Part shown: positions 25,218 to 34,955 of the stretch, piece by piece
Position numbering within the stretch: position 1 is the stretch's first letter
Layout: every line of letters begins with the position of its first letter
From: an uncultured Porphyromonadaceae bacterium
GTDB taxonomy: Bacteria > Bacteroidota > Bacteroidia > Bacteroidales > Muribaculaceae
Length of the DNA: 64,000 bases
NCBI GenBank assembly: GCA_937989585.1
Contig: CALKRW010000063.1
Span: forward strand, 1 to 64,000
Direction of reading: 5' to 3'
The notes under the pieces: model-generated
Databases searched by the model: none
Told to the model about the DNA's origin: nothing
Seen by the model: the letters and a program-made list of their open reading frames with translations, nothing else
Program-made: the position numbers and the translations under genes

Positions 25218-25994
25218 ATGGGTAAAATCATAGCGATAGCAAACCAGAAAGGCGGTGTCGGCAAGACCACGACCACAATCAACCTTGCCGCCTCACTAGC
25301 CGCCGAAGGCAAACATGTACTCATCATTGACGCAGACCCTCAGGCCAACGCGACGTCGGGTTACGGCATTGACCCTGCCTCGATGGACTCCTCAATCTAC
25401 GAGTGTCTCGTAGACGGCTATCCACTAGACGGCTCTCAGGTCGCGACATGCGTCGAAGGGCTCGACCTTGTCGGCTCGCGCATAGATCTGGCCGGAGCCG
25501 AACTCGAGTTGATAAACAAGCCCGACCGTGAACGCGTGATGGCCACTCTCCTTGCTCCTGTAAAAAACAAATACGACTACATACTCATTGACTGCTCGCC
25601 GTCGCTCGGCCTAATCACCGTCAATGCCCTGACTGCAGCCGACTCGGTAATAATTCCCGTCCAGGCGGAGTATTTCGCTCTGGAAGGCATCACCAAACTA
25701 CTGAATACGATACGCATCATCAAGTCGCGCCTGAATCCTTCACTCGAAATCGAAGGGTTCCTTCTCACGATGTATGACTCGCGTCTCCGTCTTGCCAACC
25801 AGATTTACGACGAACTCAAGAACCACTTCTCAGATATGATTTTCGACACAGTGATTCCCCGCAACATAAAACTCTCCGAGGCTCCAAGCCACGGATTGCC
25901 GGCACTGCTATACGATGCAGAGAGCCGTGGTGCCACATCACATATCTCGCTCGCCAAGGAAATCATTCACAAGCACGCCAGTCAGGCAAAATAG
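25218..25994 (+). CDS. parA: Chromosome partitioning ATPase ParA/Soj
   Basis: The 258-residue protein has the deviant Walker A motif KGGVGKTTTTINLA at residues 11-24, IIDADPQANAT, and DYILIDCSPSLG (Walker B), as in chromosomal Soj proteins without an N-terminal DNA-binding extension. With ParB and parS it segregates newly replicated origins. It is followed by parB after 71 bases; the ParB gene overlaps a DUF5683 gene, a grouping common in Bacteroidota. Confidence 0.96.
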   Translation: MGKIIAIANQKGGVGKTTTTINLAASLAAEGKHVLIIDADPQANATSGYGIDPASMDSSIYECLVDGYPLDGSQVATCVEGLDLVGSRIDLAGAELELINKPDRERVMATLLAPVKNKYDYILIDCSPSLGLITVNALTAADSVIIPVQAEYFALEGITKLLNTIRIIKSRLNPSLEIEGFLLTMYDSRLRLANQIYDELKNHFSDMIFDTVIPRNIKLSEAPSHGLPALLYDAESRGATSHISLAKEIIHKHASQAK

Positions 25995-26065
25995 CCGCCA
26001 GTCATCTGACTAACGATGAAATCCACCTCACGGTCAATATCCGAACAATCACCCAACCGCCAATC

Positions 26066-26959
26066 ATGTCAATAAAACGCAATGCACTGGGGCGCGGACT
26101 CGACTCGCTGATATCAATGGACGATGTTCCCGCCCGCGGCTCCTCGGCCATCAACGATGTCCTGCTCTCACAGATAACCCCCAATCCCGACCAGCCACGA
26201 AACTTTTTCGACGAAGAGGCCCTAGACGAACTTGCCGCGTCCATACGCGAACTTGGCATAATCCAGCCTCTCTCGCTGCGAAAGACCGGTCCAGACTCAT
26301 ACCAGATCATAGCGGGCGAACGCCGTTTCCGCGCCGCGCAACGTGCCGGACTCACACGTGTTCCAGCGTACATCCGCACCGCCAACGAGGCCGAACTCAC
26401 CGAGATGGCCCTGATCGAGAACATTCAGCGCGAAGACCTCAACGCCATCGAGATCGCCCTTACCTTCAAAAAACTCATCGACCAGTATCAACTCACCCAG
26501 GAACGCCTGTCCGAACGCATCGGCAAGAAGCGCGCGACAATCGCCAACTTCCTGCGTCTGCTGAAACTGCCCGCGGAAGTGCAACTGGGCCTACGCGACA
26601 AACGCGTAGACATGGGACACGCACGTGCCCTCCTGACCATAGACAAGCCGTCGCTGCAACTGAAACTTTACAACGAGATTCTGAAAAACGACCTTTCGGT
26701 ACGCCGAGTCGAGGAACTTGCCCGCCAGTATCAGGAGAATTCGCTGGGCAAGTCCAACACAGAGACCACAAGCAAATCCCGATACACGTCCAACGACTTC
26801 GACATTCTGAAACAACACCTAAGCCAGACATTCGGATCGCCTGTCAAGTTCGCCATCAACGCTTCGGGCAAAGGCCAGATTACGTTTCCTTTCAAGAACG
26901 ATGACGAACTTGAGAAACTGCTCGCCATATTTGACTCAATCAAAAAAAACGAAGCGTGA
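26066..26959 (+). CDS. parB: Chromosome partitioning protein ParB/Spo0J
   Basis: The 297-residue protein has the N-terminal CTPase/ParB domain (NPDQPRNFFDEEALDELAAS, then GERRFRAAQRAGL with the GERRxRA motif), a helix-turn-helix middle domain (LIENIQREDLNAIE, then QERLSERIGKKRATIANFLR) and a C-terminal dimerisation region. It binds parS and loads as a sliding clamp. No parS-like 16-mer was seen in this window. Its last codons overlap the next gene (GTGA). Confidence 0.96.
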   Translation: MSIKRNALGRGLDSLISMDDVPARGSSAINDVLLSQITPNPDQPRNFFDEEALDELAASIRELGIIQPLSLRKTGPDSYQIIAGERRFRAAQRAGLTRVPAYIRTANEAELTEMALIENIQREDLNAIEIALTFKKLIDQYQLTQERLSERIGKKRATIANFLRLLKLPAEVQLGLRDKRVDMGHARALLTIDKPSLQLKLYNEILKNDLSVRRVEELARQYQENSLGKSNTETTSKSRYTSNDFDILKQHLSQTFGSPVKFAINASGKGQITFPFKNDDELEKLLAIFDSIKKNEA

Positions 26960-27714
26960 CATTACAAGACGTTACATATTCGTCAAAACGCCGCGTGATT
27001 GCCATGATACTCATGACAGTCATAACATCCTTCTGCACCATACGCGCCGCAGAGCCTGACTCCGCATACATCGACATTCCGTCCGACGAGAAAGTCATAG
27101 AGGAACCGTTCATAACGCCCAACGACTCCACTTTCAGCGTGCTCGGCACAGACACACTGGCCGTAGCCGGAATCGAGGCGCCATTCTCCCGCTTCAATGA
27201 CTGGGAACTAAGCGACAAGGCCTTCAATCCGTCACCCAACCGTGCGGTATGGCTTTCGGCTCTTTTCCCCGGACTGGGCCAGATATACAACCGACGCTAC
27301 TGGAAACTCCCCATTGTGGTGGGCGCATACATGGGCCTCGGTTATGCCACCTCGTGGAACAACAAGATGCTGCGCGACTACCAGCGAGCCTATCTTGACA
27401 TAATGGACTCGGACCCGACCACCAACTCGTATATGAACTTCTTTCCGCCCACGACCCAGGAATCATCGCTGGACAAGCAATGGCTCCAGAACATCCTGCG
27501 GCAGAAAAAGGATTTCTACCGCCGAAACCGTGACCTGTGCATAATAGGTATGGTTGGCGTGTATCTTGTCGCGATGGTAGACGCATATGTCGATGCATCG
27601 CTGAGTCATTTTGACATATCTCCCGACCTGTCGATGGACGTCGCCCCGGCCCTGATGCAGGACGGGCGGGGTCCGTTGCCGAGCATAGGTCTATGCTGGG
27701 CCCTGAATTTCTGA
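26956..27714 (+). CDS. DUF5683 domain membrane protein
   Basis: A 252-residue protein with an N-terminal hydrophobic signal (about residues 13-30), an acidic Thr/Pro linker and a C-terminal DUF5683 domain (about 90-252: NRAVWLSALFPGLGQIYNRRY, WKLPIVVGAYMGLGYATSW, and a late membrane helix). It starts with GTG overlapping the parB stop by four bases, so it is coupled to parB. In Bacteroidota this gene commonly sits between parB and mltD; its function is unknown, possibly in the cell envelope. Confidence 0.88.
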   Translation: MTLQDVTYSSKRRVIAMILMTVITSFCTIRAAEPDSAYIDIPSDEKVIEEPFITPNDSTFSVLGTDTLAVAGIEAPFSRFNDWELSDKAFNPSPNRAVWLSALFPGLGQIYNRRYWKLPIVVGAYMGLGYATSWNNKMLRDYQRAYLDIMDSDPTTNSYMNFFPPTTQESSLDKQWLQNILRQKKDFYRRNRDLCIIGMVGVYLVAMVDAYVDASLSHFDISPDLSMDVAPALMQDGRGPLPSIGLCWALNF

Positions 27715-27798
27715 ACATCCCGGATGTAATAATAATGAAACAACAACTACAAATCACATTCTCCTCATAAAAATAATCACTCCTCACAGTCTACGCCA

Positions 27799-29529
27799 AT
27801 GAACCACATCAAGACCCTCATTATCACAGCGGCATTTGTTGCGGCCTCACCGATAGCCAGAAGTGCCAAGGCTCCGGCAAATGTCTTCGCAATTGCCGCA
27901 GACACACTGCCAGCATCTGCGATAACCTATCCTGAAAGTTTCGAGACCGACACACACAAATTGTTGCAGAACTGGTATCTGCAAAATTACATAAAACTAG
28001 ACAAAGACGCCGACAGCCGTCCAGGCAAGACATACACCGAGCAGGACTACATCGACCGCCTTCAGTCGCTTCCCACGACTATCGAGATGCCGTACAACAA
28101 AATAGTACGCGCATACATAGACATGTATGTAGAGCGCAAGAAGTCGCTGGTAGAGACCATGCTCGGAATGAGCCTGTACTACATGCCCATCTTCGAGCAG
28201 GCGCTGGATAAGTACGGATTGCCTATGGAACTCAAATACCTGCCGGTAATAGAGTCAGCCCTGAATCCCAACGCCGTGTCACGCGCCGGCGCCACCGGCC
28301 TGTGGCAATTCATGATACCGACAGCCAAGGGCGAGGGACTCGAAGTGAACTCGCTCATTGACGAACGGCGCGACCCATATACATCGTCGGATGCCGCAGC
28401 TCGCTATCTGAAGAAACTGTACACCTCATACGGCGACTGGTCGCTGGCCATCGCGGCTTACAACTGTGGTCCCGGCAATGTCAACAAGGCCATGAGACGC
28501 GCCGGAGGAGGCAAGAAAGATTTCTGGGAGATCTATCCTTTCCTTCCCGCCGAGACCCGTTCGTATGTGCCCGCTTTCATCGCCGCAAACTACGCGATGA
28601 ACTACTATAACTGCCACAACATATCACCGGCTCTCGCCGCCCGTCCCATTGTCACCGACTCGGTTCACGTGTCCCGTCGTGTTCATTTTGAACAGATAGC
28701 CGAAGTCATGGGGATACCCATAGACGAACTTCGCGTCCTCAATCCCCAATATCGCCAGGATGTCATTCCAGGCGACATCAAGCCCTACCCTCTGGTACTT
28801 CCCAACATCCAGGCCTACTGTTATATCGCTAACGAAGACACCATTGTCAACCACAAGGCCGAACTCTACGCCCGCCGATCGGTAGTTGAGCCGTCGACAG
28901 GCCAGACCCTCAGCGAGCCCCAGGGTCCCGGCGAATACATTACCGAGACCGTAACCAAATATCACAAAGTGCGCCGTGGCGAGAACCTAAGTTCCATCGC
29001 GCGCCGATACGGTGTGTCAACCGCCTCGATCAAACGCACGAACAACCTTAAACGCAACAGGGTCAAGCGTGGCCAGACACTGCGCATCAACACCACTGAA
29101 CGGCGATGGGTTCCTGCAAAAGCCGAAGAACAACAGGTAGCAGCCAATGAGAATCAGGAATCCAACAGCGCATCCGCCGTAGCCGACAACAACCAGCAGC
29201 AGAACGCCGACAACACAAAACCACTATCTGATAATCATGAAGTTGCGAAGCAAGATACAACAGCCGACCAACACACAGGCGCGAAGGCACCAGCGAAACC
29301 CCGGAAAGAGACAAGCGCGAGAACTACATCGCATAAGGTTGCAAAGGGCGAAAGCCTGTATAAAATTGCCCAGAAACACGGCGTCACTGTTGATGAAATA
29401 AAAAATGCCAACAATCTCAAGTCCGACAACATACGCGAAGGACAGTCACTAAAGATTCCATCGAAATCCTCGGGCAAGAAATCCTCGGGCAAGTCCACTA
29501 AGAAAAAGTCGCGCCGTCGCCGCCGCTAA
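27799..29529 (+). CDS. mltD: Membrane-bound lytic murein transglycosylase D-like, two LysM domains
   Basis: The 576-residue exported enzyme cleaves peptidoglycan glycan strands. It has a signal peptide, an SLT domain at about 135-260 with catalytic Glu in YLPVIESALNPNA, then GATGLWQFM and AYNCGPGNV, followed by a MltD-type middle region and two LysM domains (about 390-435, HKVRRGENLSSIARRYG, and about 513-557, HKVAKGESLYKIAQKHG). Between them is a Gln/Asn-rich linker, and the C-terminus is a Lys/Ser/Arg-rich basic tail. It lies downstream of parAB-DUF5683 as often in Bacteroidota. Confidence 0.94.
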   Translation: MNHIKTLIITAAFVAASPIARSAKAPANVFAIAADTLPASAITYPESFETDTHKLLQNWYLQNYIKLDKDADSRPGKTYTEQDYIDRLQSLPTTIEMPYNKIVRAYIDMYVERKKSLVETMLGMSLYYMPIFEQALDKYGLPMELKYLPVIESALNPNAVSRAGATGLWQFMIPTAKGEGLEVNSLIDERRDPYTSSDAAARYLKKLYTSYGDWSLAIAAYNCGPGNVNKAMRRAGGGKKDFWEIYPFLPAETRSYVPAFIAANYAMNYYNCHNISPALAARPIVTDSVHVSRRVHFEQIAEVMGIPIDELRVLNPQYRQDVIPGDIKPYPLVLPNIQAYCYIANEDTIVNHKAELYARRSVVEPSTGQTLSEPQGPGEYITETVTKYHKVRRGENLSSIARRYGVSTASIKRTNNLKRNRVKRGQTLRINTTERRWVPAKAEEQQVAANENQESNSASAVADNNQQQNADNTKPLSDNHEVAKQDTTADQHTGAKAPAKPRKETSARTTSHKVAKGESLYKIAQKHGVTVDEIKNANNLKSDNIREGQSLKIPSKSSGKKSSGKSTKKKSRRRRR

Positions 29530-29594
29530 GATAAACCCGGAGCATTCTGACTGCTCACGTAAAGCCATCACTTTCTAAATAAATCAAACAGACA

Positions 29595-31598
29595 ATGAAA
29601 AAGCAAATGCCCGACCCAGACCGCACCGGCATGCCTGACAACATGCCACCGGCCGAAGTCGATCCCATCGACCTTCCCGAAAACGCGTTCCGCGAACTCG
29701 GCGCCGACGAGGAGTACCGTCCGCTCATGCACCCGGCCCGCGATTATGCCGAGGTAACCCCCTACTCTGTGTCCATGGGCCTAATCCTTGCCGTTGTATT
29801 CTCGGCCGCCGCCGCCTACCTGGGACTGAAGGTCGGTCAGGTTTTCGAGGCCGCCATTCCCATCGCCATCATAGCAGTCGGACTCAGCGGTGCCCTGAAA
29901 AAGAAAAATTCCTTAGGCCAGAATGTCATCATCCAGTCGATCGGCGCATGTTCAGGCGTCATCGTGGCTGGCGCGATATTCACGCTTCCGGCCCTCTACA
30001 TCCTCCAGTCCAAGCATGCCGACATAACCATCGACTTCTTCGAGATTTTTCTCAGTTCTCTTTTCGGCGGTGTACTAGGCATCCTGTTCTTCATCCCCTT
30101 CCGCAAGTATTTCGTGAAGGACATGCACGGCAAATATCCTTTCCCCGAGGCCACGGCTACCACACAGGTGCTTGTCTCCGGCAACTCCACCAAATCGGGA
30201 GGCCAGGCCAAACTCCTGATGGTCGCCGCTCTCGTCGGCGGCATCTATGACTACATTGTCGCGACATTCTCGCTATGGTCAGAGACTGTCACAACCACAG
30301 CCTACACCTGGGGGCAGACTCTCGCCGACAAATTCAAGTTCGCTTTCTCGTGCAACACAGGTGCGGCCGTACTGGGTCTAGGCTATATAGTAGGATTGAA
30401 ATACGCATTCGTCATCTTCGCCGGATCTATCTTCGTCTGGTGGGTTGTAATGCCTGTTGTCGGTACATACGGCTCGGCAGAACTCGTGCAGATGGGTACG
30501 GACGAACTTTTCAAGAATTTCGCACGATACATAGGTATCGGCGGCATCGCCATGGCCGGCATCATCGGCATCATCAAGTCGTGGCCCATCATCTGCCAGG
30601 CTGTAGGTCTCGCAGGAAAGGAATTCAAAGGCAAAGCCGCCCAGGCCAAACCCATCCGCTGGCAGGCAGACATTTCGATGAAGCACATCACATACTTCAT
30701 CGCCCTCGCACTTATCGCAGTATTCCTCTTCTTCTGGATCGGCATCATCCACACCCTATGGCAGGCCGCCATAGCATGGGTTGTCGTAACCGTGATCGCA
30801 TTCCTCTTCACAACCGTGGCCGCAAACGCCATAGCAATCGTAGGCTCCAACCCAGTGAGCGGCATGACCATGATGACACTGATAATCGCATCATCCATTT
30901 TTGTAGCCATCGGCCTTAACGGTACGTCAGGCATGGTTGCCGCAATGGTCATCGGCGGCGTAGTCTGCACGGCCCTGTCAATGGCCGGAGGATTCGTGAC
31001 CGACCTCAAGATAGGATACTGGCTCGGCTCGACTCCACGCAAGCAGGAGACATGGAAATTCCTCGGCACACTGGTGTCGGCCGCGACAGTCGGCGGAGTC
31101 ATCCTGATGCTGAACAAAGTCTACGGTTTTGACGGTCCCAACGCACTCCAGGCACCCCAGGCCAACGCCATGGCCGGCGTAATCGAACCGATGATGACCG
31201 GTCAGCCCGCTCCTTGGGTTCTATACATAGTCGGCGCTATCCTAGCCGTGATTCTCAACTGGCTTGGCGTTCCGGCGCTTGCCTTCTGTCTCGGCATGTT
31301 CCTGCCGCTATCACTGAATACCCCGATGCTCGTAGGCGGCCTCGTGTCATGGTTCGTGGCCCATTCGACCAAGGACAAGGAACTCGCACGCGCCCGCTCG
31401 GACCGCGGCACACTGATAGCCTCCGGTCTCATAGCCGGAGGCGCACTCTTCGGCGTATTTGCCGCAATAACCATCATGTGCGGCTTCGAGAAACCCGACA
31501 ACGGCATGGAATTCATGCCCCAGATTCTTGGTCTTGTCGCATACGCATGTATCATCGCATATATGTACATTTCGTCAACCCGCGTCAAGAAAGCCTGA
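29595..31598 (+). CDS. OPT family oligopeptide transporter
   Basis: The 667-residue protein has about 14-16 membrane helices with an N-terminal Pro/acidic soluble tail. Family features are the EVTPYSVSMGLILAVVFSAAAAYLGLKVGQ segment split around helix 1, KYPFPEATATTQVL, and the GSNPVSGMTM motif. OPT transporters move peptides or metal-siderophore-type compounds using the proton gradient. A hairpin terminator follows. Confidence 0.93.
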   Translation: MKKQMPDPDRTGMPDNMPPAEVDPIDLPENAFRELGADEEYRPLMHPARDYAEVTPYSVSMGLILAVVFSAAAAYLGLKVGQVFEAAIPIAIIAVGLSGALKKKNSLGQNVIIQSIGACSGVIVAGAIFTLPALYILQSKHADITIDFFEIFLSSLFGGVLGILFFIPFRKYFVKDMHGKYPFPEATATTQVLVSGNSTKSGGQAKLLMVAALVGGIYDYIVATFSLWSETVTTTAYTWGQTLADKFKFAFSCNTGAAVLGLGYIVGLKYAFVIFAGSIFVWWVVMPVVGTYGSAELVQMGTDELFKNFARYIGIGGIAMAGIIGIIKSWPIICQAVGLAGKEFKGKAAQAKPIRWQADISMKHITYFIALALIAVFLFFWIGIIHTLWQAAIAWVVVTVIAFLFTTVAANAIAIVGSNPVSGMTMMTLIIASSIFVAIGLNGTSGMVAAMVIGGVVCTALSMAGGFVTDLKIGYWLGSTPRKQETWKFLGTLVSAATVGGVILMLNKVYGFDGPNALQAPQANAMAGVIEPMMTGQPAPWVLYIVGAILAVILNWLGVPALAFCLGMFLPLSLNTPMLVGGLVSWFVAHSTKDKELARARSDRGTLIASGLIAGGALFGVFAAITIMCGFEKPDNGMEFMPQILGLVAYACIIAYMYISSTRVKKA

Positions 31599-31613
31599 TA
31601 ATATGTCATCATC

Positions 31614-31648
31614 CATCCCCTTCCGTATTCCGGAAGGGGATGTTTTAT
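31614..31648 (+). terminator. Intrinsic terminator after the OPT transporter
   Basis: CATCCCCTTCCG, loop TATTC, CGGAAGGGGATG, a perfect 12-bp stem, followed by TTTTAT. Confidence 0.9.
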
Positions 31649-31667
31649 ATTCAGCCACATATACCAA

Positions 31668-32618
31668 ATGAAACAGCGAGCGCCTAGAAACCGCACCCTG
31701 TCCGTCAGTCCTGAAGAATATTCCGTATTGAAGAAGCGTCTGGTCAGACATATTGACTCCGCGACAGATCTTCGAGACAAGACTGTATGCGCCAACCTCA
31801 TGGACATTATCGATGACCTGCCTGAAGGTATCGCCGACCTGATGATAATAGACCCGCCATACAATCTGTCAAAGGATTTCGGTACGATTAAGTTCAAGGC
31901 AATGAGCACATCGGACTATCTCGTGTACCTGCGCTCATGGCTTCCGAAACTGCTTCGCTCGCTGAAGCCTGACGGCTCTTTATACATTTGCGGTGACTGG
32001 CGGTCGACAGCCGCCCTCCAGCAAGTGCTTGACGAAAACATGCATGTCATGAACCGAATAACATGGCAACGTGAAAAGGGGCGTGGATCATCGCGGAACT
32101 GGAAAAACTCGATGGAAGACATATGGTTTGCAGTCAAGGACAAACGGCACTATTACTTTGACGCCGAAGCGGTCAAGGTACGCAGGCATGTTCTTGCCCC
32201 CTACCGTCAGGACGGCATCCCCAAAGACTGGGAGGAGACAGCCGACGGCAATTTCAGGATGACATACTCATCGAACTTCATGGATGACATATCCGTACCT
32301 TTCTGGTCAATGCCGGAAAACACGGATCATCCCACACAGAAGCCAGAGAAACTAATAGCGAAACTGATTCTTGCATCATGTCCCGAAGGCGGTCTGGTGC
32401 TTGACCCCTTCCTCGGGTCGGGCACAACTTCGGTGGTCGCCTGCAAACTGAACCGCCGTTTCCTCGGGATCGAAATCAACGAAGAATACTGTGCATGGGC
32501 TGAAAAACGTCTTGCCATGGCCATGGAAGACAATTCCATACAGGGCTATTCCAACGGCATATTCCACTCCCGCAATACACCAATGAAGAAATGTAAAAAG
32601 CATGATACGATGATTTGA
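31668..32618 (+). CDS. Orphan beta-class DNA N6-adenine/N4-cytosine methyltransferase
   Basis: The 316-residue protein has the motif order of beta-class amino-methyltransferases: catalytic motif IV MIIDPPYNL near the N-terminus (about 64-72), then the target recognition region, then motif X/I near the C-terminus (HPTQKPEKLIAKLI and DPFLGSGTTSVVACKL, followed by FLGIEINEEYC). No restriction endonuclease or specificity gene is adjacent; neighbours are an OPT transporter and a head-GIN protein. Solitary beta-class enzymes often act in cell-cycle or epigenetic control (CcrM type), though CcrM proteins carry a longer C-terminal domain, absent here. The target sequence cannot be predicted. Confidence 0.9.
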   Translation: MKQRAPRNRTLSVSPEEYSVLKKRLVRHIDSATDLRDKTVCANLMDIIDDLPEGIADLMIIDPPYNLSKDFGTIKFKAMSTSDYLVYLRSWLPKLLRSLKPDGSLYICGDWRSTAALQQVLDENMHVMNRITWQREKGRGSSRNWKNSMEDIWFAVKDKRHYYFDAEAVKVRRHVLAPYRQDGIPKDWEETADGNFRMTYSSNFMDDISVPFWSMPENTDHPTQKPEKLIAKLILASCPEGGLVLDPFLGSGTTSVVACKLNRRFLGIEINEEYCAWAEKRLAMAMEDNSIQGYSNGIFHSRNTPMKKCKKHDTMI

Positions 32619-32664
32619 CCAAGTTTCAGGCAAATCGGAAAGAGTGCATTACGCAGTTTTTGCG

Positions 32665-32672
32665 TATCTTTG
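32665..32672 (+). promoter_or_regulatory. -7 box of the head-GIN gene
   Basis: TATCTTTG fits TAnnTTTG and lies 65 bases before the ATG at 32737, which supports that later start over the upstream in-frame codon at 32644 (the promoter lies inside the longer frame). Confidence 0.6.
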
Positions 32673-32736
32673 CAGTCCACAAATATATTCTTTCCTTCCA
32701 ACATGTATTCTTCTTACGAAGTTACCATTTAAGATT

Positions 32737-33429
32737 ATGAAAAAGTTATACGCAGCAGCCCTTTTTATCATTTTGAGTGCCGTAACCATGCTTTCCGCGC
32801 CTTATGCCCTGAACATAAAGGATTTCACCTCCCTGAAAGTCAATGACGGCATAAATGTCGTTTATAAAAGTGTTCCCGACTCTGCAGGATGGATTGTCTT
32901 TGACACAGAAGAGACAATGGCGCCTAAGATTCTTTTCTCAAACGACAAGAACACACTGAAAATAGAACTGGCGACCGACGGTCAGCCTATTTCCAATCTG
33001 CCCACAATCCATGTATACTCGTCAGTTCTCACCAAAGCCGAGAACTCAAAGGACTCGACTCTGACTGTTATATCGCCAACGCCTGCGGCATCGATTGAAC
33101 TGCGCATCATAGGCAATGGCACTATCATCGCTAAAAACATTCATGCCACCCAGGTCAAAGGCCGCATCGACACCGGCTCCGGACATCTGGTCATAAACGG
33201 CAAAGCAAAGAAAGCTGAATTCTATAACACCGGCACCGGCCGCATAGAAGGCTCGGGACTCAAGGCCGAAGTGGGCAGATGCCAACTTCTGGGCACGGGG
33301 TCGATTGACTGTGCGATTTCCGAGGAACTCACGGTCATCGGCGCAGGAAGCGGTACAATCTACCTCGAAGGCAAACCGAAGATAAAGAAACGCGCCCTCG
33401 GGGTAAAAATAGTTCAGACTGAAGAATAA
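32737..33429 (+). CDS. Head-GIN (DUF2807) domain secreted protein
   Basis: The 230-residue product has a signal peptide (MKKLYAAALF..., ending around LSAPYA) and a repetitive beta structure with glycine-rich turns (INVVYKSV, RIIGNGTIIAKNIHATQV, RIDTGSGHL, GTGRIEGSGLKAEV, GAGSGTIYL), typical of DUF2807 beta-helix domains. These are small exported proteins, sometimes called putative autotransporter adhesin head domains; function is unknown. The start at 32737 follows a promoter and directly precedes the signal peptide. The flippase gene follows after 20 bases. Confidence 0.88.
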   Translation: MKKLYAAALFIILSAVTMLSAPYALNIKDFTSLKVNDGINVVYKSVPDSAGWIVFDTEETMAPKILFSNDKNTLKIELATDGQPISNLPTIHVYSSVLTKAENSKDSTLTVISPTPAASIELRIIGNGTIIAKNIHATQVKGRIDTGSGHLVINGKAKKAEFYNTGTGRIEGSGLKAEVGRCQLLGTGSIDCAISEELTVIGAGSGTIYLEGKPKIKKRALGVKIVQTEE

Positions 33430-33449
33430 CCCTAAAGGAACACCCGCCC

Positions 33450-34943
33450 ATGCCTGCGCAAGACCCGGCACAAGACCCGGCAATCAAACTGAAGACAGCC
33501 CGCTCGCTCAAGTGGAATGTTTTCGACCGTATGGCCTCGCAGGTACTCTATGCGGTCACTGGCATTGTCCTCGCCAGGATGCTTTCGCAGGAGGAATTCG
33601 GCCTTGTCGGCGCGGTCCTTGTATTTCAGGCTTTTGCGTCCCTGCTTGTCGACAGCGGGTTTTCCTCGGCTCTGATCCAGCGCAAGCACCCCACAAGACT
33701 CGACTATTCCACTGTCCTATGGTTCAATCTGTTCATGTCTGCCGGGCTGTATGTAATCCTCTGGTTCGCCGCACCATGGATTGCTGAACTTTTCGGTTCT
33801 GACGAACGACTGGTCGAACTATCCAGAGTGATGTTCCTGTCCCTGATTGTCAACGGATTGTCGATAGTCCAGACAAACCGCTTCATGAAGCAGATGAACG
33901 TCCGTCCCATAGCCGTCGCCAATTCCATCGGACTTGTGGCCGGAGGCGTAACGGGAATATGGATGGCTGTCGAAGGCTTCGGCGCCTGGGCTATTGTCTG
34001 GCAGACGCTTGTCCTTGCCTTTGTCAAGACCGCCCTGCTGTGGGGCATGAGCCGCTGGCTTCCATTGCTAAGTTTCTCCTGGATGGCCCTTAAGTCCTTC
34101 CTGTCAGTCGGTTCAGGTATGATGCTGACATCTTTCCTCAATACGCTGTTCCTCAACATCTACGCGTTCTTCATCGGCAACCGTGTAGGCCTCGTCTCGC
34201 TCGGCTACTATTCTCAGAGCGACAAGTGGAGCAAGATGTTCACATCCTCCCTGTCACAGGTGCTGACATCGTCCTTCCTTCCGGTACTTTCTTCCGTACA
34301 GGATGACGCGCCACGTTTCGCGAACATGGCGTCGAAGATGAACCGCATGACATCATATCTCACCCTACCCGCAATGATAGGGCTGATGATTATGGCCACT
34401 CCAATCTTCCATCTGCTTTTCGGCACGAAATGGGATCCATCGATAATACTCTTCCAACTGCTACTGTTTCGCGGAATATTCACTGTCCTAACAGGCCTAT
34501 ACACGAACTATCTCCTCGCACTTGGCCGTGCGAAAATTATTGTCTGGATAGAGGTGATTCGTGATTCGGTTGCGCTGACAGCACTTGCGGCGACCTTCCC
34601 TACCCTTGCGCTAAGCACTCCGGAGAATCCGGTTCTCGGAGTCGAGATAATGCTATGGGGACAAGTGGCTGCTGCCATCATAGCCTGGGCCGCAACGCTA
34701 TGGGCCATCCAGAAATACGCTGGCGTAAAATCATGGATGATTATTTCAGGAGTACTGCCATATCTGGGCGAATGTATTGTCATTGGCGCCATCATGTGGT
34801 CCGCAAGCCTAGTCATATCCACGCCATGGATACTTCTCACCATCCAGTGTATGCTGGGAGGGGGGCTCTATCTTGCAGTGAATGCCGTGCTTCACTCACG
34901 TATCCAGTCGGATGCAATAGCATACTTCAGAGGACGACTGTAA
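33450..34943 (+). CDS. Oligosaccharide flippase, Wzx/MOP superfamily
   Basis: The 497-residue protein has about 12-14 membrane helices. The start LKTARSLKWNVFDRMASQVLYAV and the RMLSQEEFGLVGA segment after helix 1 are typical of the polysaccharide-synthesis branch (Polysacc_synt_3, Wzx-like). It should flip lipid-linked oligosaccharide across the inner membrane. No glycosyltransferase cluster is adjacent. An N-terminal repeat PAQDPAQDPA precedes the first helix. It is followed by a MATE gene after 12 bases; the two belong to the same superfamily but are not close copies. Confidence 0.9.
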   Translation: MPAQDPAQDPAIKLKTARSLKWNVFDRMASQVLYAVTGIVLARMLSQEEFGLVGAVLVFQAFASLLVDSGFSSALIQRKHPTRLDYSTVLWFNLFMSAGLYVILWFAAPWIAELFGSDERLVELSRVMFLSLIVNGLSIVQTNRFMKQMNVRPIAVANSIGLVAGGVTGIWMAVEGFGAWAIVWQTLVLAFVKTALLWGMSRWLPLLSFSWMALKSFLSVGSGMMLTSFLNTLFLNIYAFFIGNRVGLVSLGYYSQSDKWSKMFTSSLSQVLTSSFLPVLSSVQDDAPRFANMASKMNRMTSYLTLPAMIGLMIMATPIFHLLFGTKWDPSIILFQLLLFRGIFTVLTGLYTNYLLALGRAKIIVWIEVIRDSVALTALAATFPTLALSTPENPVLGVEIMLWGQVAAAIIAWAATLWAIQKYAGVKSWMIISGVLPYLGECIVIGAIMWSASLVISTPWILLTIQCMLGGGLYLAVNAVLHSRIQSDAIAYFRGRL

Positions 34944-34955
34944 AGACCAGCGCGT

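Noticed and set aside
31668..32618. Restriction-modification system
   Set aside because: Only a methyltransferase is present; no endonuclease or specificity gene is adjacent, and the YhcG-like nuclease is 28 kb away.
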